A stretch of DNA of 64,000 nucleotides from Streptomyces hoynatensis. GTDB taxonomy: Bacteria > Actinomycetota > Actinomycetes > Streptomycetales > Streptomycetaceae. Below, piece by piece: positions 24,400 to 32,738 of this stretch. The notes under the pieces are model-generated. The model saw only the letters and a program-made list of their open reading frames with translations, was not told the origin of the DNA and made no database searches. A program made the translations under genes and the position numbers. Numbering within the stretch: the first letter of the stretch is position 1; each line of letters begins with the position of its first letter. The stretch covers positions 1 through 64,000 of the forward strand of contig NZ_RBAL01000011.1 in assembly GCF_003626535.1 (NCBI RefSeq). The letters run 5' to 3'.

Positions 24400-24759
24400 C
24401 TAGTCGAGGCGGGGGTGCCAGGTGCTCCCCCACCATTCCGCGAACCTGCCGTCCTCGATGCGGAAGATCTCGATCAGCTCGGGCGGCGCCTCGCCCTGCG
24501 GGGTTCCGACGCCCTCGACGGTCGAGCGGACGGTGGCCCGGTCGCCGTCGAGCAGGATCTCCCGGGGGACGACCCGAATGCCGGGATGGCGCGCAACCAG
24601 CCTGCGCCATGCCTCCTTGCCCGCCTCGAAGCCGACGGTGCCGCCGGGATGGGTGAGGTATGCGGGGGCGAACAGCCCGTCGGCCTGGTCGAACTGCCGG
24701 GAGTTGAAGCAGTCCAGCATCCGCCGCACCAGGGCGCCGGCCTCCTCGCGTGTGGTCAT
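24400..24759 (-). CDS. SnoaL-like / NTF2-fold ester-cyclase-type protein
   Basis: A 119-residue protein with the fold of SnoaL polyketide cyclases and related small enzymes: RRMLDCFNSRQFDQADGLFAPAYLTH at the start, then GKEAWRRLVARHPGIRV, strands with DRATVRSTVEG, and the ending EIFRIEDGRFAEWWGSTW. In most of the family the true ligand or reaction is unknown. GAGGAGAG lies before the ATG. It is divergent from a TetR regulator whose candidate operators cover the shared promoter, so it is the probable target. Confidence 0.82.
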   Translation of the reverse strand: MTTREEAGALVRRMLDCFNSRQFDQADGLFAPAYLTHPGGTVGFEAGKEAWRRLVARHPGIRVVPREILLDGDRATVRSTVEGVGTPQGEAPPELIEIFRIEDGRFAEWWGSTWHPRLD

Positions 24760-24808
24760 CGGCGTGCTCTCCTCGTGGCCGGCGGGTCGGCGCGGCGGCG
24801 CGGCCGTC

Positions 24809-24865
24809 AACCGGTGCGCCGCCCCGGTTGAGGGCCGCAAGTATACGGTGCGGCGCCCCGGTTAT
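24809..24865. promoter_or_regulatory. paired TetR-type operator candidates
   Basis: Two related elements occur in the 117-base divergent gap. AACCGGTGCGCCGCCCCGGTT (24809-24829) is an inverted repeat with AACCGG / CCGGTT ends. ACGGTGCGGCGCCCCGGTTAT (from 24845) repeats most of it directly and ends 12 bases before the TetR start. Both share GGTGCGSCGCCCCGGTT. They likely bind the TetR protein and regulate both genes. Confidence 0.6.
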
Positions 24866-24876
24866 GCTCGGGGGCG

Positions 24877-25491
24877 ATGTCCGGCCGACCACAGGAGCGC
24901 CCGCCGGCGGCTCACGGAACCGAGCGTGCGCCGCGGGCCGACGCGCGCCGCAATCGCGAGCGGGTCCTGCGGGCCGCGCAACAGCTGTTCGCGGCCGAGG
25001 GGCTGGGGGTTCCGCTCGACGAGATCGCCCGCCGCGCGGGCGTGGGCCCCGGAACCGTCCACCGGCACTTCCCGGCCAAGGAAACGCTGTATCTCGCCGT
25101 CGCGACCGACATGCTGAGGCGGCTCGTCGCGGAGGCCGAGGCGCTCGCCGCCGGCGGCGACCCCGCGGCCCTGTTCACGCTGCTGTCCCGGATGATGGCC
25201 GCCGGCGCCGAGAACGCGGCCGTGAAGAGCGCGCTGACCGCGGCCGAGTTCGACCTGCGCACCGTCGCCCCGGGCCTCGCGGCAGACCTCACCCGCCACG
25301 TGTCCTGCCTGCTCGACCGCGCACGCGCGGCCGAAGCCGTGCGTCCCGACCTCACCGCGGACGAGCTGATGGCACTCGTCGCCGGTGCCTTCGCCGCGAT
25401 CCGCCACGCCGGGGCGGAGACCAGCCGCACACGCTCGGCCCACCTCGCCGGGCTCATCCTCGACGGGATACGGCCCCGGCCCGGCAACTGA
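24877..25491 (+). CDS. TetR-family transcriptional regulator
   Basis: A 204-residue repressor. The N-terminal DNA-binding domain reads RRNRERVLRAAQQLFAAEG, VPLDEIARRAGVGPGTVHRHF and PAKETLYLAV, a textbook TetR helix-turn-helix. The C-terminal ligand domain (residues 80-200) is typical in size and ends with ELMALVAGAFAAIRHAG. The start ATG follows the second operator candidate closely. The divergent SnoaL-like gene is the likely regulated gene; ligand unknown. Confidence 0.92.
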   Translation: MSGRPQERPPAAHGTERAPRADARRNRERVLRAAQQLFAAEGLGVPLDEIARRAGVGPGTVHRHFPAKETLYLAVATDMLRRLVAEAEALAAGGDPAALFTLLSRMMAAGAENAAVKSALTAAEFDLRTVAPGLAADLTRHVSCLLDRARAAEAVRPDLTADELMALVAGAFAAIRHAGAETSRTRSAHLAGLILDGIRPRPGN

Positions 25492-25518
25492 CCCGGCGTC
25501 CGCGGCCGGCGGGCCGGG

Positions 25519-27597
25519 TCACGGGGGGCCGGTGTCGGTCGGGAGGGGCTGTTCGGCCCAGATCGTTTTGCCGTGGGCGTTGAACCGCGTTCCCCAGGCG
25601 GTGGCGAGTTGGGCGACCAGGAAGAGGCCGCGTCCGCCTTCCTGCTCGTCGGCTGCCTGCCGCAGGTGTGCGGCCGTGCTGCTGCCGTCGGAGACTTCGC
25701 AGATCAGCGCGGTCTCCCTGATGAGGCGCAGCCCGATGCTGCCCTGGGCGTAGCGCATGGCGTTGGTGACGAGTTCGCTGACGATCAGCTCGGTGGTGAA
25801 GGCCAGTTCCTCCAGCCCCCACGCAGTCAGCCGGCGGGTCGCGAGGCGGCGGGCGGCGGCGGGGCTCGTGGGCCCGTTCTCCAGTTCCCAGAAGACGGTG
25901 CGGTCTGCCCCGAGGCGGCGGGTGCGGGCCAGGAGGAGGAGCGCGTCCTTGGCCGGGGACCGGGGGAAGAGCTTCGAGCCGGCCGTGTCGCAGGCGGTCT
26001 GGAGCGGGGCGTCGCGGTGGCGGGTGACCGCGGCCGAGAGCATCCGTGGGGCGTGCGGCGGCCAGGCGGAGTTGTGCAGGGCGAGGACGCTGCCTTTCGG
26101 CAGGTCGAGTGGGGTGGTGGGGTAGTCGGGTGCGCCCTGGCCCAGGGGCGGTCCCGCGGCGAGGTCCACCGGCCGTGCCGGGCCGTCCGGCGGCAGGAGC
26201 AGGGGCGGCGGGTGGTCCGCGGCGGCCAGCGTGCAGCGGGTGGTGACGGGGTCGTAGATCGCCAGGAGGCAGCCGGCCCGCAGCGGGTCGGGGGCGGTGC
26301 CGGTGGGGGCGAGCTCCACGGAGAGGCGGGTGGTCAGGCCGTGCAGGCGGTGCAGCAGCTCGCCGGGATCGAGGTCCAGGGCGGCCAGCGCGCCGACCGC
26401 GGCCCGCAGCCTTCCCATGACGGTCACCGCCGAGAGCCCCTCCGCCACGACCTCTCCGGTGACCAGGCCGACCCTGGCGCCGGAGAGGGGCAGCACGTCG
26501 TACCAGGTGCCGCTTGCGTGGCCGGGGAGGTAGGTGTGCGCGGTCTCCACGGCGCTGTGGGCGGGGAGCCGGGTGGGCAGCATCCGGCGCCTGACCAGCG
26601 CGGCAAGGGAGTGTTCGCGGGTGTACAGGCGGGCGTTGTCCAGGCACAGCGCGGTACGGCCGGCGAGTTCCGTGGCGACCGCCAGATCCTCCTCGTCGAA
26701 GGCCGGGCTGTCCCCGGTCCGGTGGAAGGCCGCGAGCCCGAGGAGCACGCCGCGCGCGGTCAGTGGAGCCGCGATCAGGGAGTGCATCCCCGGCCCGCGG
26801 TCCTGCCGCGCCCCTTCGGGATCGTGCGTCGGCCACGGGTCGCCGGCCCCGAGGCGCGGCACCAGGCGCGGCCGCAGGTCGGCCAGGGCCTGCGCGTGCG
26901 GGGTGCCGGGGCGCAGCACCCACGCCTGGCCCAGCGGCACGCCGCCTCCCGCCTCGACGCCCGGGGCGTGGGCGAAGCCCGCGCGGCGCAGCGCGAGGGG
27001 ATGCGGCAGCGGGCCGGGGCCGGGGGCGTCGCCCTGCACGACGGCGTCGAGCACCTCCACCGCGACGAGGTCGGCGAGGGCGGACGCCGCCGTGTCGGCG
27101 AGCTCCTGGGCGGTGCGGAAGACGTCGAGCGAGGTCCCGATGCGGTGACCCGCGTCGTTGACCAGTTGCAGCCCCTCGCGATACCGGTCCCGGTCGGTGC
27201 GGTCCGCGACGGTGACCGCCACGCCAAGCACCTCGCCGCCCGGCTCCTGGAGCCGGTAGGCGGACAGGTACATCCGGTGCGGGCGGTCGTAGTGGGGGGC
27301 GTGGTGCGTGTAGGGGTACTCCAGCACGGGCTCGCCGCGCTCCAGGACGCGCCGCAGCATGCGCTGCACCGTCTCGGCCCCCTCCAGCCCCAGCTCCGCC
27401 CAGGTGTGCCCGACCGCCGAGTCCAGGGCGTATCCGCGCATGCCGGGCGCGGCGGTGTTGAACCGGACCACGCGCAGTTCCGTGTCCAGGATGTGCAGGC
27501 CCATCGGGGACTGGCCGAACAAGGCGCGCAGCACCGCCGCGTCGAACCGCGGGTCGGGCCCGGGCCCGGCGGGCGGCGCGGACCGGGGGCCCGTCAC
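25519..27597 (-). CDS. PAS-GAF-SpoIIE phosphatase with C-terminal HATPase anti-sigma domain
   Basis: A 692-residue signalling protein. PAS lies around residues 15-120 (FDAAVLRALFGQSPMGLHIL, then LRVVRFN), followed by GAF around 130-330, a PP2C/SpoIIE phosphatase around 350-550 (SGTWYDVLPLSGARVGLVTGEVV in pieces, AAADHPPPLLL) and a histidine-kinase-like ATPase domain from about 575 (LIVSELVTNAMRYA, then EEGGRGLFLVAQLA-like GGRGLFLVAQLATAWG). Such proteins dephosphorylate anti-anti-sigma factors and may bind them as anti-sigma kinases in general stress or development. The SpoIIE metal-binding motif is atypical: YDVLPL instead of the usual D-x-x-D, so activity is uncertain. The GTG start overlaps a small upstream ORF by GTGA and has GGAG eight bases before it. 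Confidence 0.87.
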   Translation of the reverse strand: MTGPRSAPPAGPGPDPRFDAAVLRALFGQSPMGLHILDTELRVVRFNTAAPGMRGYALDSAVGHTWAELGLEGAETVQRMLRRVLERGEPVLEYPYTHHAPHYDRPHRMYLSAYRLQEPGGEVLGVAVTVADRTDRDRYREGLQLVNDAGHRIGTSLDVFRTAQELADTAASALADLVAVEVLDAVVQGDAPGPGPLPHPLALRRAGFAHAPGVEAGGGVPLGQAWVLRPGTPHAQALADLRPRLVPRLGAGDPWPTHDPEGARQDRGPGMHSLIAAPLTARGVLLGLAAFHRTGDSPAFDEEDLAVATELAGRTALCLDNARLYTREHSLAALVRRRMLPTRLPAHSAVETAHTYLPGHASGTWYDVLPLSGARVGLVTGEVVAEGLSAVTVMGRLRAAVGALAALDLDPGELLHRLHGLTTRLSVELAPTGTAPDPLRAGCLLAIYDPVTTRCTLAAADHPPPLLLPPDGPARPVDLAAGPPLGQGAPDYPTTPLDLPKGSVLALHNSAWPPHAPRMLSAAVTRHRDAPLQTACDTAGSKLFPRSPAKDALLLLARTRRLGADRTVFWELENGPTSPAAARRLATRRLTAWGLEELAFTTELIVSELVTNAMRYAQGSIGLRLIRETALICEVSDGSSTAAHLRQAADEQEGGRGLFLVAQLATAWGTRFNAHGKTIWAEQPLPTDTGPP

Positions 27598-27740
27598 GCC
27601 GGCCGCTCCGTTCCCTGCGGCGCCGTCCCCTGTCGCGTCGTTTCCGGCGGCGTCGTTTCCGGCGGCGTCGTTTCCGGCGGCGTCGTTTCCGGCGGCGTCG
27701 CGGCACCGGCGGATGGTACGGGAATGCCCAACTGGTTCAT
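27594..27740 (-). CDS. small ORF with TPPET repeats, coupled to the phosphatase gene
   Basis: A 48-codon ORF, ATG to TGA, beginning MNQLGIPVPSAGAA and continuing as four TPPET units, then TRQGTAPQGTERPA. Its TGA shares GTGA with the start of the phosphatase gene, which would allow translational coupling. The Shine-Dalgarno is weak (GCGAGAAA). It may be a leader peptide, a real small protein, or just an upstream ORF across a repeat. No known family. Confidence 0.35.
   Translation of the reverse strand: MNQLGIPVPSAGAATPPETTPPETTPPETTPPETTRQGTAPQGTERPA
27636..27695. repeat. four perfect 15-base tandem repeats
   Basis: The + strand unit CGTCGTTTCCGGCGG occurs four times without a mismatch, with a partial fifth copy. 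Because 15 is divisible by three, copy number changes would keep the small ORF open (adding TPPET units) and also the alternative frame (AAGND units). Identity between units suggests recent slippage or expansion. Confidence 0.9.
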
Positions 27741-27964
27741 GATGCCGGGATTTTCTCGCCCCGGCCCCGCGCGTCCCGGCCCGAACGCCCGGCCCGCGGC
27801 GGCTCCGCCGCCCGAGCCCACCCGTTCGGCCGTGCGCGGGCCGCGCCGCCGCGGGGGCTCCCGGGGAGCGGCGGGGAAACAGCCGTGCCACTGCCGCGGG
27901 GCCTTGGCGCGCCGGGCAGTGGCCGGGGCGGTGGCGTCCGCCGCCGTGGCGTTCGGACGGTGGG

Positions 27965-28621
27965 TCAGGAGGCCGGCGCCGCCGCGGCGTCGGGCGGGAA
28001 GGTGGGAGGCACGTGGGTCGGGGAGCTCACTTCGAGGTAGCAGCGTGCCACCTCGTCGTCCGCGCCCTGGATGTCGCAGTAGTCGGGGAAGGTGTCGGCG
28101 TCCCACGAGTCGCCGTCCAGTTGCAGGCGGATCTCCAGCCCGGGCGCCCAGTCTCCCGCGCACCAGGTTCCGGCCGTGCAGGTGTGCGTCGCGGCGGTGG
28201 TCGAGGTGGCGCACTCGTCGCCGTCGTCCGAGAGGCAGGCGTCCGCGTCCACGGAGATGCGCGTGTCGTCGTGGCGCACGTACAGCTCGGACTCGATGCC
28301 GTAGATGTCCGGGTCGCAGGCGACGTATCCCTCGGCCTGGACGGCGACCTGGGTCAGGGTGTACGTCCCGTCCCACCACCACTGCACGTAGGGGTCGATC
28401 GACCAGGAGCACTCGACGTACTCGTCGGCCTCGGCCGCGGAGTGCGGCCTCGCCCCCGGGGAGCCGGCCGGGGCGGACCCCACGGACAGGCCGAGGGCCA
28501 CGGTGCGGCCCTCGTCGGCGGACGCGCCCCGGGGCGGCTGGGAGCCGGCGGCGTGGGCCGGGCCGCTGCCCAGGAGCAGCAGCGCCGCCAGGGCGGCGCC
28601 GGCTGTGGGGAGTAACTTCAC
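27965..28621 (-). CDS. secreted cysteine-rich hypothetical protein
   Basis: A 218-residue exported protein of no recognised family. The GTG start is preceded by AAGGAG, then VKLLPTAGAALAALLLLG and a GPAHAAG-type signal-peptidase site near residue 26. The mature part is acidic and has about nine Cys (ECSWSI, ACDPDIYG, ACLSDDGDEC, HTCTAGTWCAG, YCDIQG, RCYLEV), so several disulphides are likely outside the cell. The last 20 residues are Pro/Ala-rich. It is next to the secreted beta-helix proteins but transcribed separately. Confidence 0.78.
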   Translation of the reverse strand: MKLLPTAGAALAALLLLGSGPAHAAGSQPPRGASADEGRTVALGLSVGSAPAGSPGARPHSAAEADEYVECSWSIDPYVQWWWDGTYTLTQVAVQAEGYVACDPDIYGIESELYVRHDDTRISVDADACLSDDGDECATSTTAATHTCTAGTWCAGDWAPGLEIRLQLDGDSWDADTFPDYCDIQGADDEVARCYLEVSSPTHVPPTFPPDAAAAPAS

Positions 28622-28929
28622 GATGGTGTGCTCCTTCGGTCTCGGTGAGCGGGGTGGAGCCGGGCCCCGGCCGCGGTGTCGCGGCGGGTGGGCCCCTCGG
28701 ACGTGGGCGGTGCGCGGGTGTCGCCGGCGCCGCAGTGCCGTCCTATCCCCTGCCGCTCGGCACCCCTCACGAGCCCTGCCGTCTACGGTCTCGGCCCACG
28801 ACGCGTCCGGGCTCCGGCGGGGCCTCGCCACCGGCACCTGCGCCGGAAGGGAGGAGCGACCGCGGGGAAACGCCGATCGCCCCGCCGCGCCCGATACGGG
28901 ATCGCACCATGATCGAAAGAGGTCGACGA
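28622..28929. other. intergenic divergent promoter region
   Basis: About 308 bases between the divergent secreted Cys-rich and beta-helix genes. I see no gene or strong repeat; an AGGGAGGAGCGACC stretch near 28850 is not followed by an ORF. Promoters for both genes are expected here but no box is clear. Confidence 0.4.
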
Positions 28930-30660
28930 GTGAGACGAATGCTGACAGCCCTGTGCGGCATCGCGGCGGTGGTGGGCGCGGCGACGGTGGTGGGCGGCCC
29001 GCCGGCGGAGGCCGCGACGGCGCTGCCGATCGCCGGCGTGACGGCGAGCGACGACGACGGCAACGTGCCGGCGAACGCGGTGGACGGAGACCTGTCCACG
29101 CGGTGGTCGGCGGAGGGGGACGGGGTCTGGATCCGTTTCGACCTCGGCTCCGTGCAGACCGTCGGCTCGGTGTCGCTGGCCTGGCACAAGGGCGACACCC
29201 GGCGCGCGACCTTCGACGTGCAGCTCTCGCAGAACGGGTCCGGCTGGTCGACGGTGCTGCCCAGGGCGGTGAGCGGCGGCAGCGGCGTGGGGCCGGAGAC
29301 GTACGACCTCGCCGACGCGCCGGCGCGTTACGTGCGGATCGTCGGGTACGGCAACACCGACAACGAGTGGACCAGCATCACCGAGGCCGCGGTCTTCGGC
29401 GCCGACGGGAACCCGGACCCCGGCGAGGACCTGCCGTACGGCACCGACGGCAGCGGCAACCCCAGGACCGACGACTGCACCGTCCGCACCGGCTCGGATC
29501 TGCAGGAGGCCGTGGACGAGGCGGCGGAGGGGGACGTCGTCTGCGTGCGGCCCGGTGACCACTCCGGCACGACGCTGCGCGTCGACAAGCCGATCACGGT
29601 GCGCGCCAACGGCGTCGTCACGGTGCGGAACATCGTCGTCAGCGGCCGCAACGCGACCGTCGACGGCTTCACGGTGGTCGGCGACTCGCTGGACGACCCC
29701 TCCACCGGCATCTCCTTCTCCGGCACCGGGCACACGATCGTCGGGAATCTCGTCAACGGCAGGAACCTGCGCTACGGCATCGCCTGCGACTACGACGACT
29801 GCGCCGACGACGTGCTGATCTCCCGCAACACCGTCACCGGCATCAGCAACTTCGGCATCTACCTCTGGCATGGCTCCGGCATCACCGTCGAGTGGAACAA
29901 CATCTACGACCTGTGGACCGAGGAGGGGGACGACGACGTGGACGGCATGCGGGTCTGGGGCACCGGGCACCTGATCCGCAACAACTACATCCATGATCTC
30001 AACGCCGCCAAGAGCGAGGGCGAGCCGCACGCCGACTGCCTGCAGAACTTCCAGTTCAGCGGCAGGACGGTCGAGTCCCACGACGTCACGGTGGAGAACA
30101 ACTACTGCGTACGGGTCTCGGGGCAGTGCCTGATCATGCAGAACGAGCACCGTCCGGCCCCCGACGTCCGCGACTACACCTATCGCGGCAACGTCTGCGA
30201 GTCCTTCGGCTACCAGACCGTCGAACTGGGCAGCATTCCCGGCGGCACCCTCGAGAACAACATCCTGCTCGGCGGCGCGGAAGGACACGTGCTGACGTTC
30301 CACTCCACGGTCGACGACCTGGAGACGACGGACATCAGGATGCGCAACAACATCCTGGTCAGCGGCGGAGGTTCGACGTACTCAAGCGGCAGCAGGGAGG
30401 CGCTGGCCGACGACACGGACAACCTCGAACTCCTCGATCCCTCGGTGGCCGAGGACTGGCGGGACTTCGAGGGCAATCCGGACGCGGAGGTCCCCGCGAT
30501 CAACCCCGGCGACTTCACCCGGTTCCGGGACCTGGCCGGGCAGCTCGACGTCGTCGACGAGGGCAGCACGCCCCACAGCCCCGGCTTCGAAAGGGACGTG
30601 GACGGGGCCGCGCGCGTCCGGGGCGACGCCATCGACATCGGCCCTTTCGAGTTCGCCTGA
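28930..30660 (+). CDS. secreted discoidin-domain, right-handed beta-helix protein
   Basis: A 576-residue exported protein. A Sec signal (VRRMLTALCGIAAVVGAAT) ends at about EAAT. Residues 35-155 form an F5/8 type C (discoidin, CBM32-like) domain: VPANAVDGDLSTRWSAEGDG, FDLGSVQTVGSV and ARYVRIVGYGN. Residues 185-560 form parallel beta-helix repeats of the pectate-lyase type (VRNIVVSGRNATVDGF, HTIVGNLVNGRN, ISNFGIYLWHGSGITVEWNN, TVENNYCVRVSG). The role is likely polysaccharide binding and cleavage outside the cell; catalytic residues cannot be assigned. The GTG start follows GAAAGAGG; an ATG 21 bases earlier is possible. Confidence 0.82.
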   Translation: MRRMLTALCGIAAVVGAATVVGGPPAEAATALPIAGVTASDDDGNVPANAVDGDLSTRWSAEGDGVWIRFDLGSVQTVGSVSLAWHKGDTRRATFDVQLSQNGSGWSTVLPRAVSGGSGVGPETYDLADAPARYVRIVGYGNTDNEWTSITEAAVFGADGNPDPGEDLPYGTDGSGNPRTDDCTVRTGSDLQEAVDEAAEGDVVCVRPGDHSGTTLRVDKPITVRANGVVTVRNIVVSGRNATVDGFTVVGDSLDDPSTGISFSGTGHTIVGNLVNGRNLRYGIACDYDDCADDVLISRNTVTGISNFGIYLWHGSGITVEWNNIYDLWTEEGDDDVDGMRVWGTGHLIRNNYIHDLNAAKSEGEPHADCLQNFQFSGRTVESHDVTVENNYCVRVSGQCLIMQNEHRPAPDVRDYTYRGNVCESFGYQTVELGSIPGGTLENNILLGGAEGHVLTFHSTVDDLETTDIRMRNNILVSGGGSTYSSGSREALADDTDNLELLDPSVAEDWRDFEGNPDAEVPAINPGDFTRFRDLAGQLDVVDEGSTPHSPGFERDVDGAARVRGDAIDIGPFEFA

Positions 30661-30695
30661 TGCCCCGCCGCCCCTGACCCGGGTCCCCGGCACGA

Positions 30696-30730
30696 GCGGG
30701 CCCGGCGGCCGTCTGGACCGCCGGGCCCGC
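30696..30730. terminator. bidirectional terminator between two secreted beta-helix genes
   Basis: A perfect 13-base stem, GCGGGCCCGGCGG / CCGCCGGGCCCGC, closes a nine-base loop. It sits 36 bases after one stop and 41 bases before the convergent gene's stop, suitable for ending both transcripts. Confidence 0.85.
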
Positions 30731-30770
30731 CGCGTGCGCCCGGCTCACCCGAGCCGGGCGGCCCCGGCTG

Positions 30771-32738
30771 CTACGGGGCGCCCGGGCCGACCTCGCTCGC
30801 GCCGAGCGGGCCCCGGGTGGCCGTCGTGGCGGCGCGTTCGTCCGCCCCGACGTCGGCGCCGCCCTCGCGCGCCTGGCCGTCCATGTCCTCGGTCACGAAG
30901 GGGTAGCCGCCGGTGCCGGCGTCGATCGCCGGGCTGCCCGCGCCGATCCGGTACAGGGCCCCCTCGTCGGCGAGCAGCGGATCGGCCTCCCTGATGGCCG
31001 AGGAGGGTGCGGTGACGCCGATGCTCGCCGAGCCCGTGGGCCAGGCGATGTTGCCCGCGTAGGTCATGTCCACCGGCGCCGTGATCTCGTTGAACAGTGC
31101 GCCCTGGCTGCCGGTGACCAGGTTGTCGGCGATGACCGAATCGACCGGGGCGAGGTCGTAGTTGGCGCCGATCTCGATGTTCGAGGCGTTGTTCACGAAG
31201 GTGTTGTGCACCACGGTCGCCCGGTAGACGCGGAAGTGTTCGCTGAGCCCGCCCGAGGTGTCCACGTTGCCGCCGTCGAGTTGCAGCGCGGCGTCGTAGC
31301 CGGAGCCGGTCAGGCCCTCGAAGTAGTTGTTGTAGACGAGGTGGTCCTGGCCGTAGACCCGGATGCCGCCGGTGCCCGGCTTCCCCTCGCCGAAGAAGAA
31401 GTTGCCGTAGAACGCGCCGCGGTTTCCGTGCCGCTGCGTCACCGAACCCTGGGAGGCGCGGAAGGTGTTGTAGCGGACGGTGTTGTCGTTGCTCTTCACG
31501 GAGATGATCTCCGGGTCACCGTCGCATTCCTCGAAGAGGTTGGATTCGATGACGGTGTACCCGCTCGACCGGGAGATCTCGCTCCAGCCGACCCGGATGG
31601 CCTCCATTTCGTTCTCCGCGCGGGGGCCGATGTCGCGGAAATGGTTGTGGTCGATGAGGTCGTACTGGGACTGCCGGGTCTCCGATCCGTCGATGGTGAT
31701 GAAGTTTCCCAGCTCGTGCTTGTCCTCGAAGAGATTGTGGTCGATCCGGTTGTGGTGGCTGTCGGCCCCGCCGATGAGCACCCACTTCAGCGAGGACTCC
31801 TCGGTGAGGTGGAAATGGTTGCGCGTCAGGCGCACATGGTGGGAGCCGGTGATCTTCAGCGTGTCGCTGTTCGTCCAGTCGAGGCCCTCGAAGGTCACAT
31901 ACGAGGAGTCGAGGACCTCCAGCTGCCCGTCGTCGATCACCGCCCCGCCGCGGTGGGCCGCGACCACGGTGATGGGCTGGTCGGCGGTTCCGTTCCTGCC
32001 GGTCATCTTGCCGATCGTGTAGGTGCCGTCGGCGAGCACGATCCGGTCCCCGGCCTGCGCGGCGTCGAACGCGCTGTCCAGCTCCTCCGAGTCCGCGACC
32101 TCGACCGTGCGGCCCTGGCCCGGGTCCGGGTCTCCCCCGTCCCCGTCGCCGTCACCATCGCCGTCCCCGTCCCCGTCACCGTCGCCGTCGCCGTCCCCGT
32201 CGCCGTCGCCGTCGCGGGTGCCCCAGACCTCGACCTCGGTCAGGCTGTTCCAGTCGCCCGCGCCGTCCCCCTCGTAACCGTGCCCGACGTAGCGGACCTT
32301 GGAGGTCTGCACGGGCGTGAAGTCGAAGGACTCAAGCCCCGTCGTGTTCCCGGCGCTCTCCCCGTCGACCACGGTGACCCAGCGCGCACCGTCCCAGTAC
32401 TGCAACTCGAACACATTGCGCCGCGAGGTGCCCTGGTACACCGCCAGCTTGATGTGGCTGACCGTCACCACCGACCCCAGATCCAACTGCAGCCAGGCGC
32501 CGTCCCCCTCCCCCGACCAGCGGGTGGAGTAGTCGTCGTCCACCACATTCCCCGGCACATTCCCGTCACTCGTACTCGCCGACACCGCACCCGCACCCGG
32601 CGTCAACTGCACATCACCGGCCTGCGCCCGCGCGGCCACCGGCGCCACCAGCGAGGCCAGGACCGCGGCCAGGGCGGCGAAGGCCCAGGGCAGCGGCCCG
32701 CGTCGGCGGGGCGCACGGCGCAGAAGCGTATGTCTCAC
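30771..32738 (-). CDS. secreted PL6-type polysaccharide lyase with discoidin domain
   Basis: A 655-residue exported enzyme. After a long signal peptide (RRGPLPWAFAALAAVLASLV, cleaved near ARAQA) comes a discoidin/CBM32 domain (residues 38-165: VPGNVVDDDYSTRWSGEGDG, LDLGSVVTVSHIKLAVYQG), a linker of about 13 Asp-Gly pairs, then a chondroitinase-B/alginate-lyase (PL6) beta-helix. PL6 signatures are FEGLDWTNSD, HNRIDHNLFEDKHELGNFI-type pieces, IESNLFEECDGDPEIISVKS and QRHGNRGAFYGNFFFGEGK, then GTGGIRVYGQDHLVYNNYFEGL in parts. Such enzymes cleave uronate-containing polymers by beta-elimination using a Ca2+ site. GAGGAGG precedes the GTG. Its discoidin domain closely resembles that of the convergent neighbour. 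Confidence 0.88.
   Translation of the reverse strand: MRHTLLRRAPRRRGPLPWAFAALAAVLASLVAPVAARAQAGDVQLTPGAGAVSASTSDGNVPGNVVDDDYSTRWSGEGDGAWLQLDLGSVVTVSHIKLAVYQGTSRRNVFELQYWDGARWVTVVDGESAGNTTGLESFDFTPVQTSKVRYVGHGYEGDGAGDWNSLTEVEVWGTRDGDGDGDGDGDGDGDGDGDGDGDGDGGDPDPGQGRTVEVADSEELDSAFDAAQAGDRIVLADGTYTIGKMTGRNGTADQPITVVAAHRGGAVIDDGQLEVLDSSYVTFEGLDWTNSDTLKITGSHHVRLTRNHFHLTEESSLKWVLIGGADSHHNRIDHNLFEDKHELGNFITIDGSETRQSQYDLIDHNHFRDIGPRAENEMEAIRVGWSEISRSSGYTVIESNLFEECDGDPEIISVKSNDNTVRYNTFRASQGSVTQRHGNRGAFYGNFFFGEGKPGTGGIRVYGQDHLVYNNYFEGLTGSGYDAALQLDGGNVDTSGGLSEHFRVYRATVVHNTFVNNASNIEIGANYDLAPVDSVIADNLVTGSQGALFNEITAPVDMTYAGNIAWPTGSASIGVTAPSSAIREADPLLADEGALYRIGAGSPAIDAGTGGYPFVTEDMDGQAREGGADVGADERAATTATRGPLGASEVGPGAP
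32137..32214. repeat. hexanucleotide tract encoding an Asp-Gly linker
   Basis: About 13 copies of a six-base unit (GTCCCC, GTCGCC or GTCACC on the + strand) encode alternating Asp and Gly between the discoidin and lyase domains. Third-position variation among units shows the peptide, not only the DNA, is kept. The linker is flexible and very acidic. Confidence 0.85.

Noticed and set aside
27636..27695. A CRISPR-like array at the 15-base repeats
   Set aside because: Units are adjacent with no spacers and sit in an open frame; no cas genes.
32137..32214. Hexamer tract as a non-coding satellite
   Set aside because: It is in frame inside the lyase gene and third positions vary while Asp-Gly is kept.
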